Positions 33,100-44,783 of a stretch of DNA of 64,000 bases are shown piece after piece. The number at the start of each line of letters is the position of its first letter. The stretch's first letter is position 1. The notes beneath the pieces were generated by a model. That model was given only the letters and a program-made list of their open reading frames with translations. It made no database searches and was not told the origin of the DNA. This stretch comes from Liolophura sinensis (Eukaryota; Mollusca; Polyplacophora; Chitonida; Chitonidae). Made by a program: the position numbers and the translations under genes. Location of the stretch: NCBI RefSeq assembly GCF_032854445.1, contig NC_088307.1, positions 11,358,017 through 11,422,016 on the forward strand. Reading direction: 5' to 3'.

Positions 33100-36000
33100 A
33101 TGGTTGTGCTTTTCCTGTTGTTCTTCTGCGGGTTAGCAGGTAAGTTTAACTAAGAAGTTGCAACGGGTGTCTGTATGTTAATGTGACTGGAAAATCTGTT
33201 CTAATGTTTCCAACATTTGTCTGTTCGTATGTCCGGATTTAACCGGCCAAATCGTAGAACGTTCAAAGGTTGGAAAATTTGCCATCAGGAATGACGTCTT
33301 TGGATATGTGGCGTTGAACTCAGAGGATTAATGGTCTTCATGGTGTTTCATTGATGAAGCGAGATAGATTTTGCTAAAATATCAATTATTAATTTTGCTA
33401 AAATGATGTGGACTTATCATATTATTATATTATTGACATATTTCCTGGTGTTAATTTCTTTCTCAACAGCCTCACAACGCTCTATCAACCCCGCCGAGTT
33501 TCCCAAAACCATTGAGCTGATCACAGATCTGGCCGGCGTATCGCAAAAATCCGCTTCCCTTGAAACATGTATCAAGAAAGTGACCAGTCCTCTGGACAAA
33601 ACTGTTCATTTTGGCGACGAGATAGCCACGGTTGGGGACAAGATAACGACGTTGGTACAGCGAACCGAGGTCATTGTTGACATTCTCGATACCGTTATGT
33701 TAATACCTTATGTCGGAGAGGTTGCCTCATTCGTCCTGGAACCCGCCGTGACCGTTCTTAATGTCATCAAGACAGGGGTAAGTGTCAACCCTGGAATGGC
33801 ATCTGCAGAGTTATAGTTGTTGCGAATAGGGTTACATGAATGCGTAATGTTGGGGAAACAGGTTTTCGAGAAAGAGACTGATTGGGATCAAATGATGCAA
33901 CTTAACAGTCTTGTTTTGGAAATACACGCGATTATAGTCTTACGGCAGTCTTACTGCCGTACTGATAAATTTCACAAATACAAAAGTCCCAAAGATGGCG
34001 TTTCCATATGTAACATGTAAATACATACATGACGAGAACGAAATGTAAAAAGTTTTTAAACATCCGGTTCCATTAATTGGGAATTGATTGAAACAGCTTT
34101 TTTCAAAGAGAAGATCTTGCAAAAGCCGACCATTGTTTTTCGTATATTTGAGTAAAATCGTCTAACCAAAATAGGCAGATGTTATGTCCTGGCGATCAAT
34201 GTATTTCAGTTATCAAAAGTAAAGCCAGTTGTTCAGGCCTTCGCCAACAAAATGCATGCATGGATCCAACCCCTTAAGGCCGTGATGAATAAAATCCATT
34301 GGGTGGAAAATTCTATTGGCAAGTTTGCCAAAATTGTAACCGCTGGTGAGTAAAAAAAGTCCTTCAGCGACCATAAATTTTGTTCCTCACATCTAGAATA
34401 ATGATTTGGTAACTTTGTCTGGTATAGAAAGAGAGATTCAAATTATCTTCGCTGAGTCACACTGTTGAGTCGTTCATCGTAGTTTTGTTCTTAAGCACTT
34501 CAACTGTAATACGATCAGTGATCAGTTTGTCAATGTGGCAATCCTTCTTCCTCACACTGTGGTAATATATTTGATTATTGCTTAAAGTAAGCCCGTAACA
34601 TTAGAGTTGTACAGAAAAAAAGCCTTTGGAACACGCCTCCAAAGACCTGATGCTTTGCATTGTTTTTATTTTAATGTATGCTAATTGTGATGACAACACA
34701 GAATTTTTAGTCATTCTGGACCACAGACGTCTCATAAATTGCTATTAACACAACTGCATTTTTTCAGTTAATCCTGTGTTAGCCATGATGCTAAGGAGTG
34801 TTTCATTTGTTACTATTTTAGCATTTACATGGATAAAATAAAGTCATAACGGATGTAAATTGATAAGGGGCTGTATTTCACCAGTTACGGGAGACCATTT
34901 GCCAACTATCATATTGTCGTCGCAGCTCTAGTTTTACTCCCATGCTATAGTCCTTTGATATTTATTTACTTGATGGATGTTTTAGTGGGATGATGTATAT
35001 TCTACTTTTGCCCTGCTTTGTTGTATCAGTCGATGGCAAAGCTGCGGCCGCAGAAGGGTGCGTCAACTCACTTCCGGTTGGCAGAACACCGGCTATCCAC
35101 GCCCTAGAGGGAGTTTCGGGTAAACTGGATGTGGTACCTGACGGATTCGGTGTGGCGTTGGGGGCAGTGAACACCGGGTGCAGCAAAATTGAGGGCTTCT
35201 TAGGGAAAATCCACCTTGTACGCAGGCGCAGAGGATTACCAAGCTTGGGAGCCGTAAACAGTTAGTATGGAAAGCTACTATATATATTTGGCCAATTTGA
35301 AACTAAGTCGACTAATTCATAGTTCTATCTGAGGACGCAGGGAAGAATCCAGAAGTGCCTAACTTGACGAAAGTTGTAACCAGGAGCCCTTGTAATCAAA
35401 ATGCAGCTTGTGGCGTAACAACAACCACAACATGAAAATCAACCCTAAATCTTAATTATTGTTACTGAACTTTAATTCAAGAAGGCGGGCTCTTAATAAA
35501 AACAAGATATAGGATTCAACTAACGACTTACATTTCTGACTGGCAATCATTCATAATTAATTTTGTTTAATCCTTTTAGACGAGAATCGTGTCGGATTAC
35601 CACATCGAAGTTCTAGTTAAAATGGAACTAAATTTTTCCAAAAATTAAAATCCCATCGCTGCCACCAAAATTTCATTCATGTGAGTCAACTTACACCCTT
35701 AATTAATACTAGTAAGTTCTCCCGCCGTACGTGGGAAGGTCTGCCAGCAACCTGCGGATGGACGTGGGTTTCCCCGAGCTCTGCCCGGTTTCCTCCCACC
35801 ATAATGCTGGCCGCCGTCGTATAAGTAAAATATTCTTGAGTACGGCGTAAAGTACCAATCAAATAAATAAATAGATAAATAAATAAATAAATAATAGTCA
35901 GCTAATTGAGGAAAAGCTCAAACATCTTTCTAGAATTTACGTGGAGAAACATTATGGATATATGTTTGATTTATGATATATGATTTTTGCAGAGGTACTG

Positions 36001-39000
36001 GATACCATTTTGCATGCGTTTGGACCGCTCGGTCACTTCCTCGATGAAGTCAATGCAGTACTTCATAAGAAGTTTTGTCTGCTTCACAGGTAAATATGGG
36101 TCATTTTTATGCGATAGTGGTTACTTATATGGGCAGAGGAAGCTAGAGTAACAGGAGTGACCCAACGACCTTTAGCAAGTTACAGACGGACTTTCCAAAG
36201 TGTGATGTTTAGACATGCACACAATATTGGTGGGAGACAAGTGGTCTACAACTGAGATTAGAGTGTGCAAACGGCGACTCCAGCGTCATCTATCGCTTAT
36301 TGTCACCAAGGCCCCGAGGACAGAGAGAGTTGCTGAACATGAATATTCTCTGTTCGTAAAGAGAGTGAATAAATTCCCCTTTTTCAGACTGAGAGGACTT
36401 AGTACTGGAACTTCCGTGGCCGAGTGGTTAGCGTGCTAGCGCGGGGCAATAACTCAGAAGCCTCTCAATAAACGGTTGCTGTGTATTCAAGTTCAGCTCA
36501 TGCTGGCTTCCTCTGTTGTCGTACATGGGAAGATCTCTCAACAACATGAGAATGATCGTGGGTTTCCACAGGTTTCCTCCCACCAATATGTTGGCTGTTG
36601 TTGTACAAATGAATTGTTCTTGAGCACGACGTTAAACACCAGTCAAATAAATAAGTAAATAAATGACTACCAGAATGTACCTCTTGTTAACTCTACCCAT
36701 AATATACTGGTCTATATCATGTAAGCGAAAATTCACCAGTATACCGTTAAACACCAATATGGAAATAAGTCAATCATTAACTTGTAGGCAGAGGCTATAC
36801 AAATGAATTATGTTGCAGTCTGGAAAAACTGGCTGAAGAAGGAGTAAAAGTAGGAAAGGAAGTGGCACAACAAGCTGTGCATCTTGAGAAGACGGTTATC
36901 AAGGATGCTAAGCAGGTTGTGGACGAAGTCGGACATGTTTGGGTTGAAGTGGACAAAGGAGCCGAGAAAGTCATAAACAACGTGGGCAAAGGCGTCGAAA
37001 GTTTGGGCGAGAAAATTATCGACGGCATCAAGGAAGCTGGTGAAGTTGTGGGCAAAGGTGTCGTGAATGCCGCGAAAACGGTCGGTGAGGAAACGAAACA
37101 TGTCGTTGAAGAAGTGGGCAAAGGTGTTGTTAACGCGGCGAAAACGGTCGGTGAGGAAACAAAACATGTCGCTGAGGAAGTTGGTAAAGGTGTCGTAAAC
37201 GCCGGTAAAACAGTTGCCGAAGGAGTTAACACCGCAGTCCACAAAGTTGGGAGCTTCTTTCATCACATTTTCGGCAAACGTGGCGTGGCAGAGAACATCT
37301 ACTTCGTAGACGGGAAACTTTACGTTTTGGTTGACGTAAGCTTTGAATTTTACCAGGCTTTTTCTTATGTGTCATTCATATGCTTTCGTGTTTTCGTAAA
37401 AAAATGTTTTAAAGAAAATAAAATACTTTCCAGCTTCATCAAAAGTCTTCACGGTGGGTTGCATCTAATTTCATCTGTTACTCTACCAGCGTAATCCAAC
37501 ATATTGTTTTCGTTACGGTTATAGCTAAGCACTAGACTTTGATTCAAAGTGATACAGAATCGATTCTGATTGGCTTATGTGAGAGATACACAAGTCCAGT
37601 CTATGCCTTGCCTAAGCTCAATATAAGGTATGATACATTTATTGAAGCTGTGACCAAAGCTGTAAGATTTAACCCAGGAAACCTTATCTCCACTGTCAGC
37701 CAATCAAAGTCGATTATGTATCCCTGTTACACAAATGAAATGGTGTTTTAGTTTTGATTTTCGGTCTTGGTAAGTTTTGCTAACGTGTGTAAAGACTAAA
37801 AATCGTGAAGTACGACTTTAAACCCTAAGCACTCACTCACTCACTCTTTCAGGGAAGTGTAGACACGCGCACGCGCAGAGGGGTGGACGTTTGTTTCAGC
37901 TTGAGCGACGTTTTCAAGGGCATTAACGCCGTCACAGGAGGACTGATGAACAAGGCTAAGGGCTTGATTGACGGCCTTTTCCACGGAAAGACTTCATTTA
38001 AAATTCCAGGTGTGGATACAGGTCAAAGCATTTTCAGGTATAGGGAGGGGTGCAGTGGATGAGTATTCAGTGAGTTAAACAGGACACAAATCTATTGCTT
38101 AGAAATATATCAGTTGCTAAACTTGGAGGAAGCTTCTATAAACTCTGTCTAATTAAAAACTACAAGCACAAATTCAATATTGCTGCCAGACATGACGCGA
38201 AAGGCTCATGACTTCTTGCACGTAGGCCCTTCCTTCAGTAAATACCCTAGGTTAAAATATGTATATGTCACAAATGTTATTGACACACCAATCAGCTGAA
38301 AGACAGACAGAGATTTGTAGGCCCATAATTATTAAGGAACTTAAGAGGTAAAGTTAAGTCATAAATTACAAGGGCTGGAAAAGCCAAAGTCAGAACAGGA
38401 AAGAACTCACACTATAATTAATACATAGTTCTGCAATAAAGAGTCATTGCAAATAGTTTAATCTTTTAGAGCAAAATATTTTTATCGTAGCTGTGGCCAC
38501 AGGTCAGATGTCTGCAACAAAAGACCAACTATTCCAGAATAAAGTTTGCTTAGTGTTAAACCTGAATCGCAGAACATCATGAAAACACTCAAGATTTCCC
38601 CATCTTAATAAGAGAAATCGATTGTTTGTTTGATTAGAGTTTAACGTAAAAGCAGCAGTCTGCAACAGTCATATCATCTTGGTGTCTTATGGTAGCTGGC
38701 CAGAGCCAATACGAAGACTAGAAGGCCATGCAGAAAACACCACGCCCCATCCAATATTGGCATACTCGCAGTAGAGTAGAATTAGAGCCAAGTAGCAAGC
38801 AAGGCATGTACAAAGATTGGTGACGTAAAAGCATAAGACTAGACCCTGTTTTTTTCTTCAAATCCGAAAACGCAAACAAAAACTAAAAACGTAATGTGGG
38901 AAGTTACTTGTACTATAGCTGTTTTATGTATGTCGTTTTAAATCTACCCAGGCCTTACTAGTGATGTCCTCAACATTGGCTCTCTGTTCCACAATCTGGA

Positions 39001-39601
39001 CTTCGGAGGGCTACTCCCGCATCTCAAGGACATCGTGAAGTTACCACAGGTAGACATGGACAAAATCATGAAACTGAATGTGAAACTGTTTGAACAGACA
39101 CTTCCACAGTGTGCTGCGGTATTGGGTAAGTAGAAAATAGCTCCCTTGACCATTTTAGCCCTGTTTATTATTGTTTATTAATAATGATAATATGACTTTA
39201 TTTCAAACTTAATGTTCTCAAAGAAACATTTGAAGGGAGAGAACGAAGTCTTAATTAGACTAGTTACAGGATCATACCGGAAGTTGAATGTAATTAGAGA
39301 AATGAACTTATTGCGCCACTTAGGTCACAATAAAAATGTCCTAAAGGTTTTGATGGGGGAGAGAATTTGCAAATCAGGTTCTGAATAGGTATTGCTCCAT
39401 CTAAATGCTTTCGAAGGCAAAATAACTTTGTGGTACAGCTCATTAATCAGTAATATAACCCACTGAATTATACTGAGTTAAACAATATCCAGATGGCGCT
39501 ATGTCTGTTTTGTCATAAGTGACTATTGTTACTCATTGCCAAAAGTCAATTGACTAAATCATACATATCTCTTGCCAGCTAAATTCAACACGCAAGGATA
39601 A
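33100..39601 (+). CDS. Gene B: secreted precursor of the same family, 560 aa
   Basis: Nine coding exons: 33100-33139, 33470-33777, 34210-34345, 35030-35260, 35993-36089, 36819-37335, 37853-38009, 38952-39125 and 39579-39601 (TAA). Every exon except 6 and 9 has the same length as in gene A (40, 308, 136, 231, 97, 157, 174 nt), and all phases agree. The signal peptide is MVVLFLLFFCGLA. The N-domain reads INPAEFPKTIELITDL and VMLIPYVGEVASFVLEPAV. Exon 4 ends with RRRR(226-229)/G. Exon 6 is enlarged by 22-residue units and ends FFHHIFGKR(423-425). Exon 7 has RTRR(452)/G. The protein ends AKFNTQG. The six cysteines of gene A are kept. The 5'-UTR acceptor is at 33053. The exon 7 acceptor lies in the tail of a SINE2. 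The role is unknown; export and processing are inferred from the signal peptide and basic sites. Confidence 0.86.
34670..34970 (+). repeat. Dispersed repeat R3 before gene B exon 4
   Basis: TGATGACAACACAG, GACGTCTCATAAATTGC and GAGACCATTTGCCAACTATC match R3 at 21770-22010. It ends about 60 bp from the exon 4 acceptor. Confidence 0.65.
35715..35895 (+). mobile_element. SINE1, 5'-truncated
   Basis: It runs from CGTACGTGGGAAGGTCTGCC through CCACCATAATGCTGGCCGCC to an AATAAATAAATAGATAAATA tail. It sits in intron 4 of gene B. Confidence 0.88.
36411..36665 (+). mobile_element. SINE1, full length
   Basis: The head CTTCCGTGGCCGAGTGGTTA holds a tRNA-type A box. The B-box region is TATTCAAGTTC, and the tail ends AAATAAATAAGTAAATAAAT. 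It lies in intron 5 of gene B. Confidence 0.88.
36819..37335 (+). CDS. Gene B exon 6: enlarged 11/22-residue repeat domain
   Basis: Codons 271-443. It contains 22-residue units, VGKGVVNAAKTVGEETKHVV and a near copy, followed by a partial third (VGKGVVNAGKTVAEGV). Each is two 11-mers, and the DNA repeats at 66 bp. It ends KVGSFFHHIFGKR then GVAENIYFVDG. Compared with A it is 37 codons longer and uses Lys/Glu/Thr where A uses His. The KGVVNAAKTV style resembles synuclein KTKEGV repeats; common descent is not claimed. Confidence 0.86.
37549..37724. mobile_element. TIR element R6 (about 180 bp)
   Basis: It opens GTGATACAGAATCGATTCTG with TTGGCT and closes AGCCAATCAAAGTCGATTAT, an imperfect inverted repeat of about 26 bp. 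Copies lie at 47192-47368 and 52332-52508. It has no ORF. Confidence 0.7.
37795..37850 (+). mobile_element. SINE2 tail fused to the gene B exon 7 acceptor
   Basis: AAATCGTGAAGTACGACTTT then AAACCCTAAGCACTCACTCA is the SINE2 3' end. It runs directly into CTCACTCTTTCAG, the acceptor used by exon 7 at 37853. Confidence 0.7.
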
Positions 39602-39659
39602 TCTGGTGAGTTTTAATTTGTGTTGGAACTTTAATGCACTTTTACAAACGTATGAACTT

Positions 39660-39925
39660 GTGTAAACGTCATACTTAATTTACATATTGCATAATACAAC
39701 TTGTGTTAACTTCGTACTTATTTTACATATTACAACTTGTGTAAACTTCGTACTTATTTTACATATTAAAACTTGTGTAAACTACTTACTTGTTGTACAT
39801 ATTACAACTTGTGTAAACTGCGTACTTATTTTACAAACTACATATTACAACTTGTGCAAACTTCTTAATTATATTACATATCACAACTTGTGTAAACTTC
39901 ATACTTGTCAACATATTATCTTACT
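39660..39925. repeat. 38-bp minisatellite, about 7 copies
   Basis: The unit ACATATTACAACTTGTGTAA plus ACTTCGTACTTATTTTAC has some shortened copies. It lies between exon 9 and the proposed 3'-UTR exon of gene B. Confidence 0.92.
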
Positions 39926-39950
39926 GCACAATTTTCCCTTTCTAAAACAG

Positions 39951-40015
39951 CCTTATACTTACACTACTTACGTCATCATGAGTGATTTCAAATAAAACGC
40001 AAATATGTATAAAAG
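39951..40015 (+). other. Candidate 3'-UTR exon and polyA signal of gene B
   Basis: Acceptor TTTCTAAAACAG ends at 39950, and AATAAA follows at 39991-39996. Gene B exon 9 has a donor (GTGAGT) after its stop, so a downstream non-coding exon is expected, and this is the nearest candidate. Confidence 0.45.
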
Positions 40016-40744
40016 TATCTGGTTTGACAAGTGAAGGATATTACCACTGCTTCTATGTAATCAACAAACTGAAAGTCACTTTTATGCTTTCCAAAACCCT
40101 AAGATTTGTGAACTTAATCTTCGAATTGCCACTCAGTTCAAAGTTGATGCGACAGACTAATTCAAAAAGATCTAAGACGTACTGGCACAATGTACACCCT
40201 CGTTAGGGATTAATTATGTAGTTACATGAAAAAGTAAATTATAAATTTCTGACTTCAAGAGATTTTGACTTTTCAGCTGACATTCCAACATAGAGTTCCA
40301 GATTGCAGAAAGTTCCAAGGTGACATTTGTTTTCTTCAGAACTGCATCATTGTACTGGTACTAAACCATCAGTTTTATAAAAACTTTTACTCTTCCACGT
40401 TTATGGTGTTGTTTTTTATTTGGGTTATATACCAATATGTAGTTCTCACATCTCCTATGTATTTATTGCTATTAACTGGGATTTGTTTTCAACGGTTGCA
40501 CCAATGGCGCACATTAAAATAATGCTGCGGACATTCAAGAATTGTTTTAGGCGTATTAGGATGATATCAAAGAGCTACTTAGCTCCAGGAGTGGAGAAAA
40601 TTTCAGCTAACTCTAATGGTAACGGAAGCTAGAGTCTGGTATTAGGAAATCCAAGTAAGATCTAGCAAGACAAGATCTTATCTCTATTTCTACTCTGTCG
40701 CACCGTCAAGTGTAATGGGGCTTACCATCTGGGAATTTCCTTTA

Positions 40745-40882
40745 GTCTGGTCGTAGAAGCGTGGACTGGTACAAATCCCCAGTTTAGGAGTCTAGTCGTG
40801 GAAGCGTGGACTGGTACAAATCCCCAGAGTAGGGATCTAGTCGTAGAAGCGTGGACTGGTACAAATCCCCAGCTTAGGAGTT
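40745..40882. repeat. 45-bp tandem repeat, 3 copies
   Basis: GTCGTAGAAGCGTGGACTGG followed by TACAAATCCCCAG repeats at 40750, 40795 and 40840. Confidence 0.95.
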
Positions 40883-41768
40883 ACACCGGGAATGTGATGT
40901 CTGTATGACTTTTAATATTCAAGAATATTCCAGACATATCAGGGCGGTCAGCTTTATAAGTGGGAAAAACCAGTGCACTTCAGCAGTTACATGACAAACC
41001 TCTGGACTGCAATATAAGCCCACAGACGAGCCAGCCAGATCTAGACTATAGCCTACGGTGTCATGGGTCAGAGGTCGAACCATGACGGTGACTGACGCCT
41101 TCAGCGGATTTATTGATGTGTTTATTTTTTTATTTGATTTGTGTTTTACGCCACAAAAGATATTTCACTTATACGACCGCGCGGTCAGTATTATGGTGGG
41201 AAGAAACCGTTCAGAGCCGGGGGGAGGGGGATCTCGGCGTCGAAATAGGAATTCGCATACCAGACGTCAACCAAAGTTGAAATAACCAAAGAACCAAAAA
41301 AGTATAAAGTATGAAATTGGGATAGATTTATGCAAAGAGCAAGAGTCAACAGTTTACAATGATGTTGGGAAGGCGCAAGGAATGGTCTAGGTGAATGAAT
41401 GAAATCAGTATCCAAATTGTGTGTATCATACTATAGTTTATAGTTTGTAGATAATCAAAGTATGTAACTCCGCTGCGCTTTAAATACCATCCTGCTCGCA
41501 ACGACCACATTGGTGAGTGGCTTCTGAATCATTGTGTTGCAATAGCACGCTAAATCAATCGGTCACAGAGGCCCATGAGCTGACTGAGCGTGCCAATATT
41601 TGTTTGAATCTCATTTGTCTTTGATTGCCTCAGAGTGGAATTCCTAACGTTTTCTCCGCTATGTCTATATGTGTTCCAGTTCTTTCGACAGACACCGTTA
41701 GTTTCACATGGCTATGACAACATTTTTGCTGGAAATTCTTCACAAATGGGTTGGAATGATCTACTCAT

Positions 41769-41769
<1 letters not shown>

Positions 41770-41819
<50 letters not shown>

Positions 41820-42000
41820 TTTGATTGGAGTGTTCCGCCGTACTCAAGATAATTTTACCTGTACATGTATAATGGTGGCCACAATTGTGGTGGGAGGGCC
41901 GTCCGCAGGTTGTTTGCAGACATTCACATATCCGACCGGGGAGGAAGCCTGCATGACTTGGACTTGAACTCACAGCGACTCCATTGGTGAGGGGCTTCTG
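41770..42000 (-). mobile_element. SINE1 with long ATTT tail
   Basis: The element starts at an expanded TTTATTTATTTATTTATTTA tail and runs through CCGCCGTACTCAAGATAATT to CTTGAACTCACAGCGACTCC. The body has a small deletion. Confidence 0.85.
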
Positions 42001-42279
42001 GGGGAAACGCGACTCGAAGTCTGTGTTACTGTGTTATTCTAAGTAGTTCTCTAAGCATTTCCTCAATTGCTTACTCGGAACAAACGTCTTAGAGGGTGAA
42101 ACCATTTCTATACGCCTCACAGTATGCCATATTTGCCTTGTTCCCTTGTCTTGTACTACGCTCATCGCTCGTGGGGATTTAAGAACGATAACCACGTATG
42201 TGATAATAAACTGACGGCCAAAAGAAACTTTTCAAAGCGTTCAGATCAATTTATTTTACCAAAGCAAAAAAACAGGATG

Positions 42280-42995
42280 ACCGTTGTCATGCTGTTAAAC
42301 GACACCACGTGGCTGCTGTTGAAGGAATGGCAGGACAAAAGGACGTAGAATTTCATCCACGTAACGTTGAGCTGTTAGGTTCCCGTAGATGAGACCCAGT
42401 AGTGTCCGTTCCTCTCCTCAGATCCCACCCCACACCATCACGCTGCCGCCACCAAACGGTACTACCTCCTGAACGCATGATGCAGCCGTTCGTTCGTCTC
42501 TCTCACGGTAAACTCGCCGTCTGCCATCGGCTCGGAACAGGCAGAGGCGGCTTTCGTCCGTGAAAATAACACGTTGCCAATCACGTCGCTGCCAACGGCG
42601 TACAATTCGAGCCCATCGCAACCTCTGGCGACGATGTTCGGCTGTCAGCAACTGCCCCCTGAATGGTCGATAGTCCCGAATTCTGTGAGCCATGTGTCTC
42701 CTGGACACGGTCTGCCGACTGACCTGGTGACCTAAGGCATTGATTGACGATGACGTCACTGTCAGAAAGCGGTTCCTTAGGTGATTAGGTGGGCCCCGTC
42801 TTCTCTGGGCGTAGTTACCCTAGGCCTGCCTGTTCTTGGCCTGTCCAATGTCTACCCTGTCTGTCTGTAACGTTGCATCAAGATTGACACAATTGCACGA
42901 GAGCAGCCGAAGGTCCTTGCAATGTGGGCATGGGTGGCTCCCATGGATACCATACCCAGGGCCCTCTCGCGTTGTTCTGGAGTCAATCGAGGCAT
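42280..42995 (-). pseudogene. Tc1-like transposase remnant
   Basis: On the minus strand from ATG at 42995, the reading gives the paired-type DNA-binding part (MPRLTPEQRERALGMV, RPRTGRPRVTT). The catalytic part follows with WQRVIFTDESRLCLF, containing the first Asp of the DDE triad, and FGGGSVMVWGG. A later block contains HDNGHP, equivalent to the family's second-Asp motif. In-frame stops occur after RQTG, after VWGGI and before QHDN, and one frameshift lies near 42775. The C-terminal end is missing, so it cannot encode an active enzyme. It entered the region as a DNA transposon. Confidence 0.85.
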
Positions 42996-43464
42996 TATTT
43001 TGGTGGTTTCTAGTCAGTGTGCAAGTCCAGCACACTGTGTGTAACGTTTTTGTACACTTATGACATGTGCAGTTGCGGCCATCCATGGGTCACGTGATTT
43101 TTCAACTTTATTCGTTGTCTCAAAACAAATTCGTGTGGGCGTATATGACGCTTGTCGCACATAGGAATATGCTCTGTACAATGTTTTCCTACAATAATTT
43201 GGGATTAATTTGCAGAAAATGCTGGTTAATTGATATGCAGTTTTACCAACAAAACTTACTTTCGAAAATTATTGGAAAAGAAAGTCCACATGGAGATCAT
43301 TATTGAAAAATGCGAGGTGCCAGGATCTGATAAATTTTTGCAGCTTGCTTTGCGAGCAGTTTTGTGGGCGAAGGAAACCTGAGTACCAATCTACAGACGA
43401 AAGCAACTGATCATCAACGAACGTAAGACTTTACAAGCGGTCTCACAGCATCCATCGACCGGAT

Positions 43465-43610
43465 ATTTATTAAGATGATTGGTGTTTTTACGCCGCACTT
43501 ATTTCACTTATATGACGTCGGCCAGCATTATGGTGGGAGGAAAGCGGGGTGAGCCCGGCGGCAGGGGGGACCCAATACCATCACTAACCACCTCGGCCAC
43601 CGAGGTCCCT
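43465..43610 (-). mobile_element. SINE1 with internal deletion (duplicated at 48605-48750)
   Basis: It has the tail-side block GTTTTTACGCCGCACTTATT and the head-side block CTAACCACCTCGGCCACCGA, with the middle lost. The second copy is identical by position (+5140). Confidence 0.82.
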
Positions 43611-43861
43611 CTCAAATATGCTTAAATGACTTTCCTTTATATTATGCATACGTTTCTATAGTTGCTGTGTTTCGTAATAAACAGGCCTTCGTGCCGTGTA
43701 GACGCTTGAATTGTGCATTTGCCACCTTGACCTAGTGTTGGAAAGTAATCTTAATTTCGATGGATGTATACCCATATCGTTAAGTAAGACACGTACGTGT
43801 GGGACAGGAATATGTGAAGAGTTCAAGATATAGGGAACTTGTGAATGTTCTACCTGTAGAA

Positions 43862-43963
43862 GATAATGTTATCAGTTTTACACCAGGTGCGGTTATTTTT
43901 GCATATTTCAATGCCGTCATTTTTGCAAACGGGTCTTTCTCGCGGCGTTCATTCCAGTAGCAG
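43862..43963 (+). promoter_or_regulatory. Gene C1 promoter module: GATA palindrome, E-box, non-coding exon
   Basis: GATAATGTTATC at 43862-43873, CAGGTG 10 bp later, and a donor AGCAG/GTAATT after 43963. The palindrome-to-donor distance is 90 bp. The acceptor of the ATG exon is at 44725. Confidence 0.72.
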
Positions 43964-44218
43964 GTAATTTCTATAGACTCATATCAGCCTCCATTTGTTT
44001 ATTCTTGAAATATTTTTGATTCATTCTGGTCTGTTTTTAGGGTTATTTGTCAATTACGATGACCTTGTCAACAAACAAATATTCTCACACAGCCATCTGT
44101 ATATTCTTGCAATATTTTTTTTATTTATTTTGATATCTTTTGGGGTTTTTATTTTATCAACTTTGTTGACTTTTCTTATGAATAATGATAATTCTGCATG
44201 TATGCACTAAATACGATT

Positions 44219-44310
44219 TCATTTGATCTGAGTGGTGTTTTACGCCGTACTCAAGAATATTACACTTATACGACGGCGGCCAGCATTATGGTGGGAAGAA
44301 ACCGGGCAGA
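44219..44310 (-). mobile_element. SINE1 fragment with GCACTAAATACGA target repeats (duplicated at 49359-49450)
   Basis: It runs from GAGTGGTGTTTTACGCCGTA to AAACCGGGCAGA. It is flanked by GCACTAAATACGA at about 44205 and again at about 44310. Confidence 0.82.
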
Positions 44311-44321
44311 GCACTAAATAC

Positions 44322-44692
44322 GAGTGCGTGAGTGTGAGTGCTTGGGGTTTAACGTCGTGCTCAACAATTTTTCAGTCATATGACGACGAAGGAATCATTA
44401 GGGTGCATGTACGTGTAATGTGCCTCCTTGTTGCAGGACGGATTTCCACCGCTCTTTTATTTAGTGCTGCTTCACTGAGACGACTTACCGAAGGCAAGTA
44501 AGCCGCCCCGCCCGAGCCATTATACTGATACGGGTCAACCAGTCGTTGCACTATCCCCTTCATGCTGAACGCCAAGCGAGGAAGTTACAACTTCCTCTTT
44601 TAAAGTCTTAGGTGTGAGTCGATCAAGGATTGATCCTGGATCTACCGGTCCCGAAGCGGACGCTCTACCAACTGTGCTATCCGGGCCGGTCA
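44322..44692 (-). mobile_element. SINE2, full length, nested (duplicated at 49462-49832)
   Basis: It begins GTGAGTGTGAGTGCTTGGGG and ends CTGTGCTATCCGGGCCGG. CACTAAATACGA lies on both sides, sharing the target of the SINE1 fragment to its left. It ends about 33 bp before the ATG-exon acceptor of C1. Confidence 0.9.
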
Positions 44693-44783
44693 CTAAATAC
44701 GAAACCATGTCTACGAATATTACAGGACTTAAGGAAAGACCGCCTCGAAAAGACATTGGAGTCACTCGAATAAAGAAACCAAT

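Larger units (their letters stand above)
40016..43343. other. Gene B to C1 intergenic region
   Basis: It contains a 45-bp triple repeat (40745-40882), SINE1 copies (41125-41230 and 41770-42000), an R4 piece (41230-41480), a 15-fold ATTT-type run near 41767 and the Tc1-like remnant (42280-42995). No host gene is evident. Confidence 0.55.

Noticed and set aside
39687..39995. 102-codon frame of TTCVNFVLILHI type
   Set aside because: It follows the 38-bp minisatellite downstream of gene B's stop codon.
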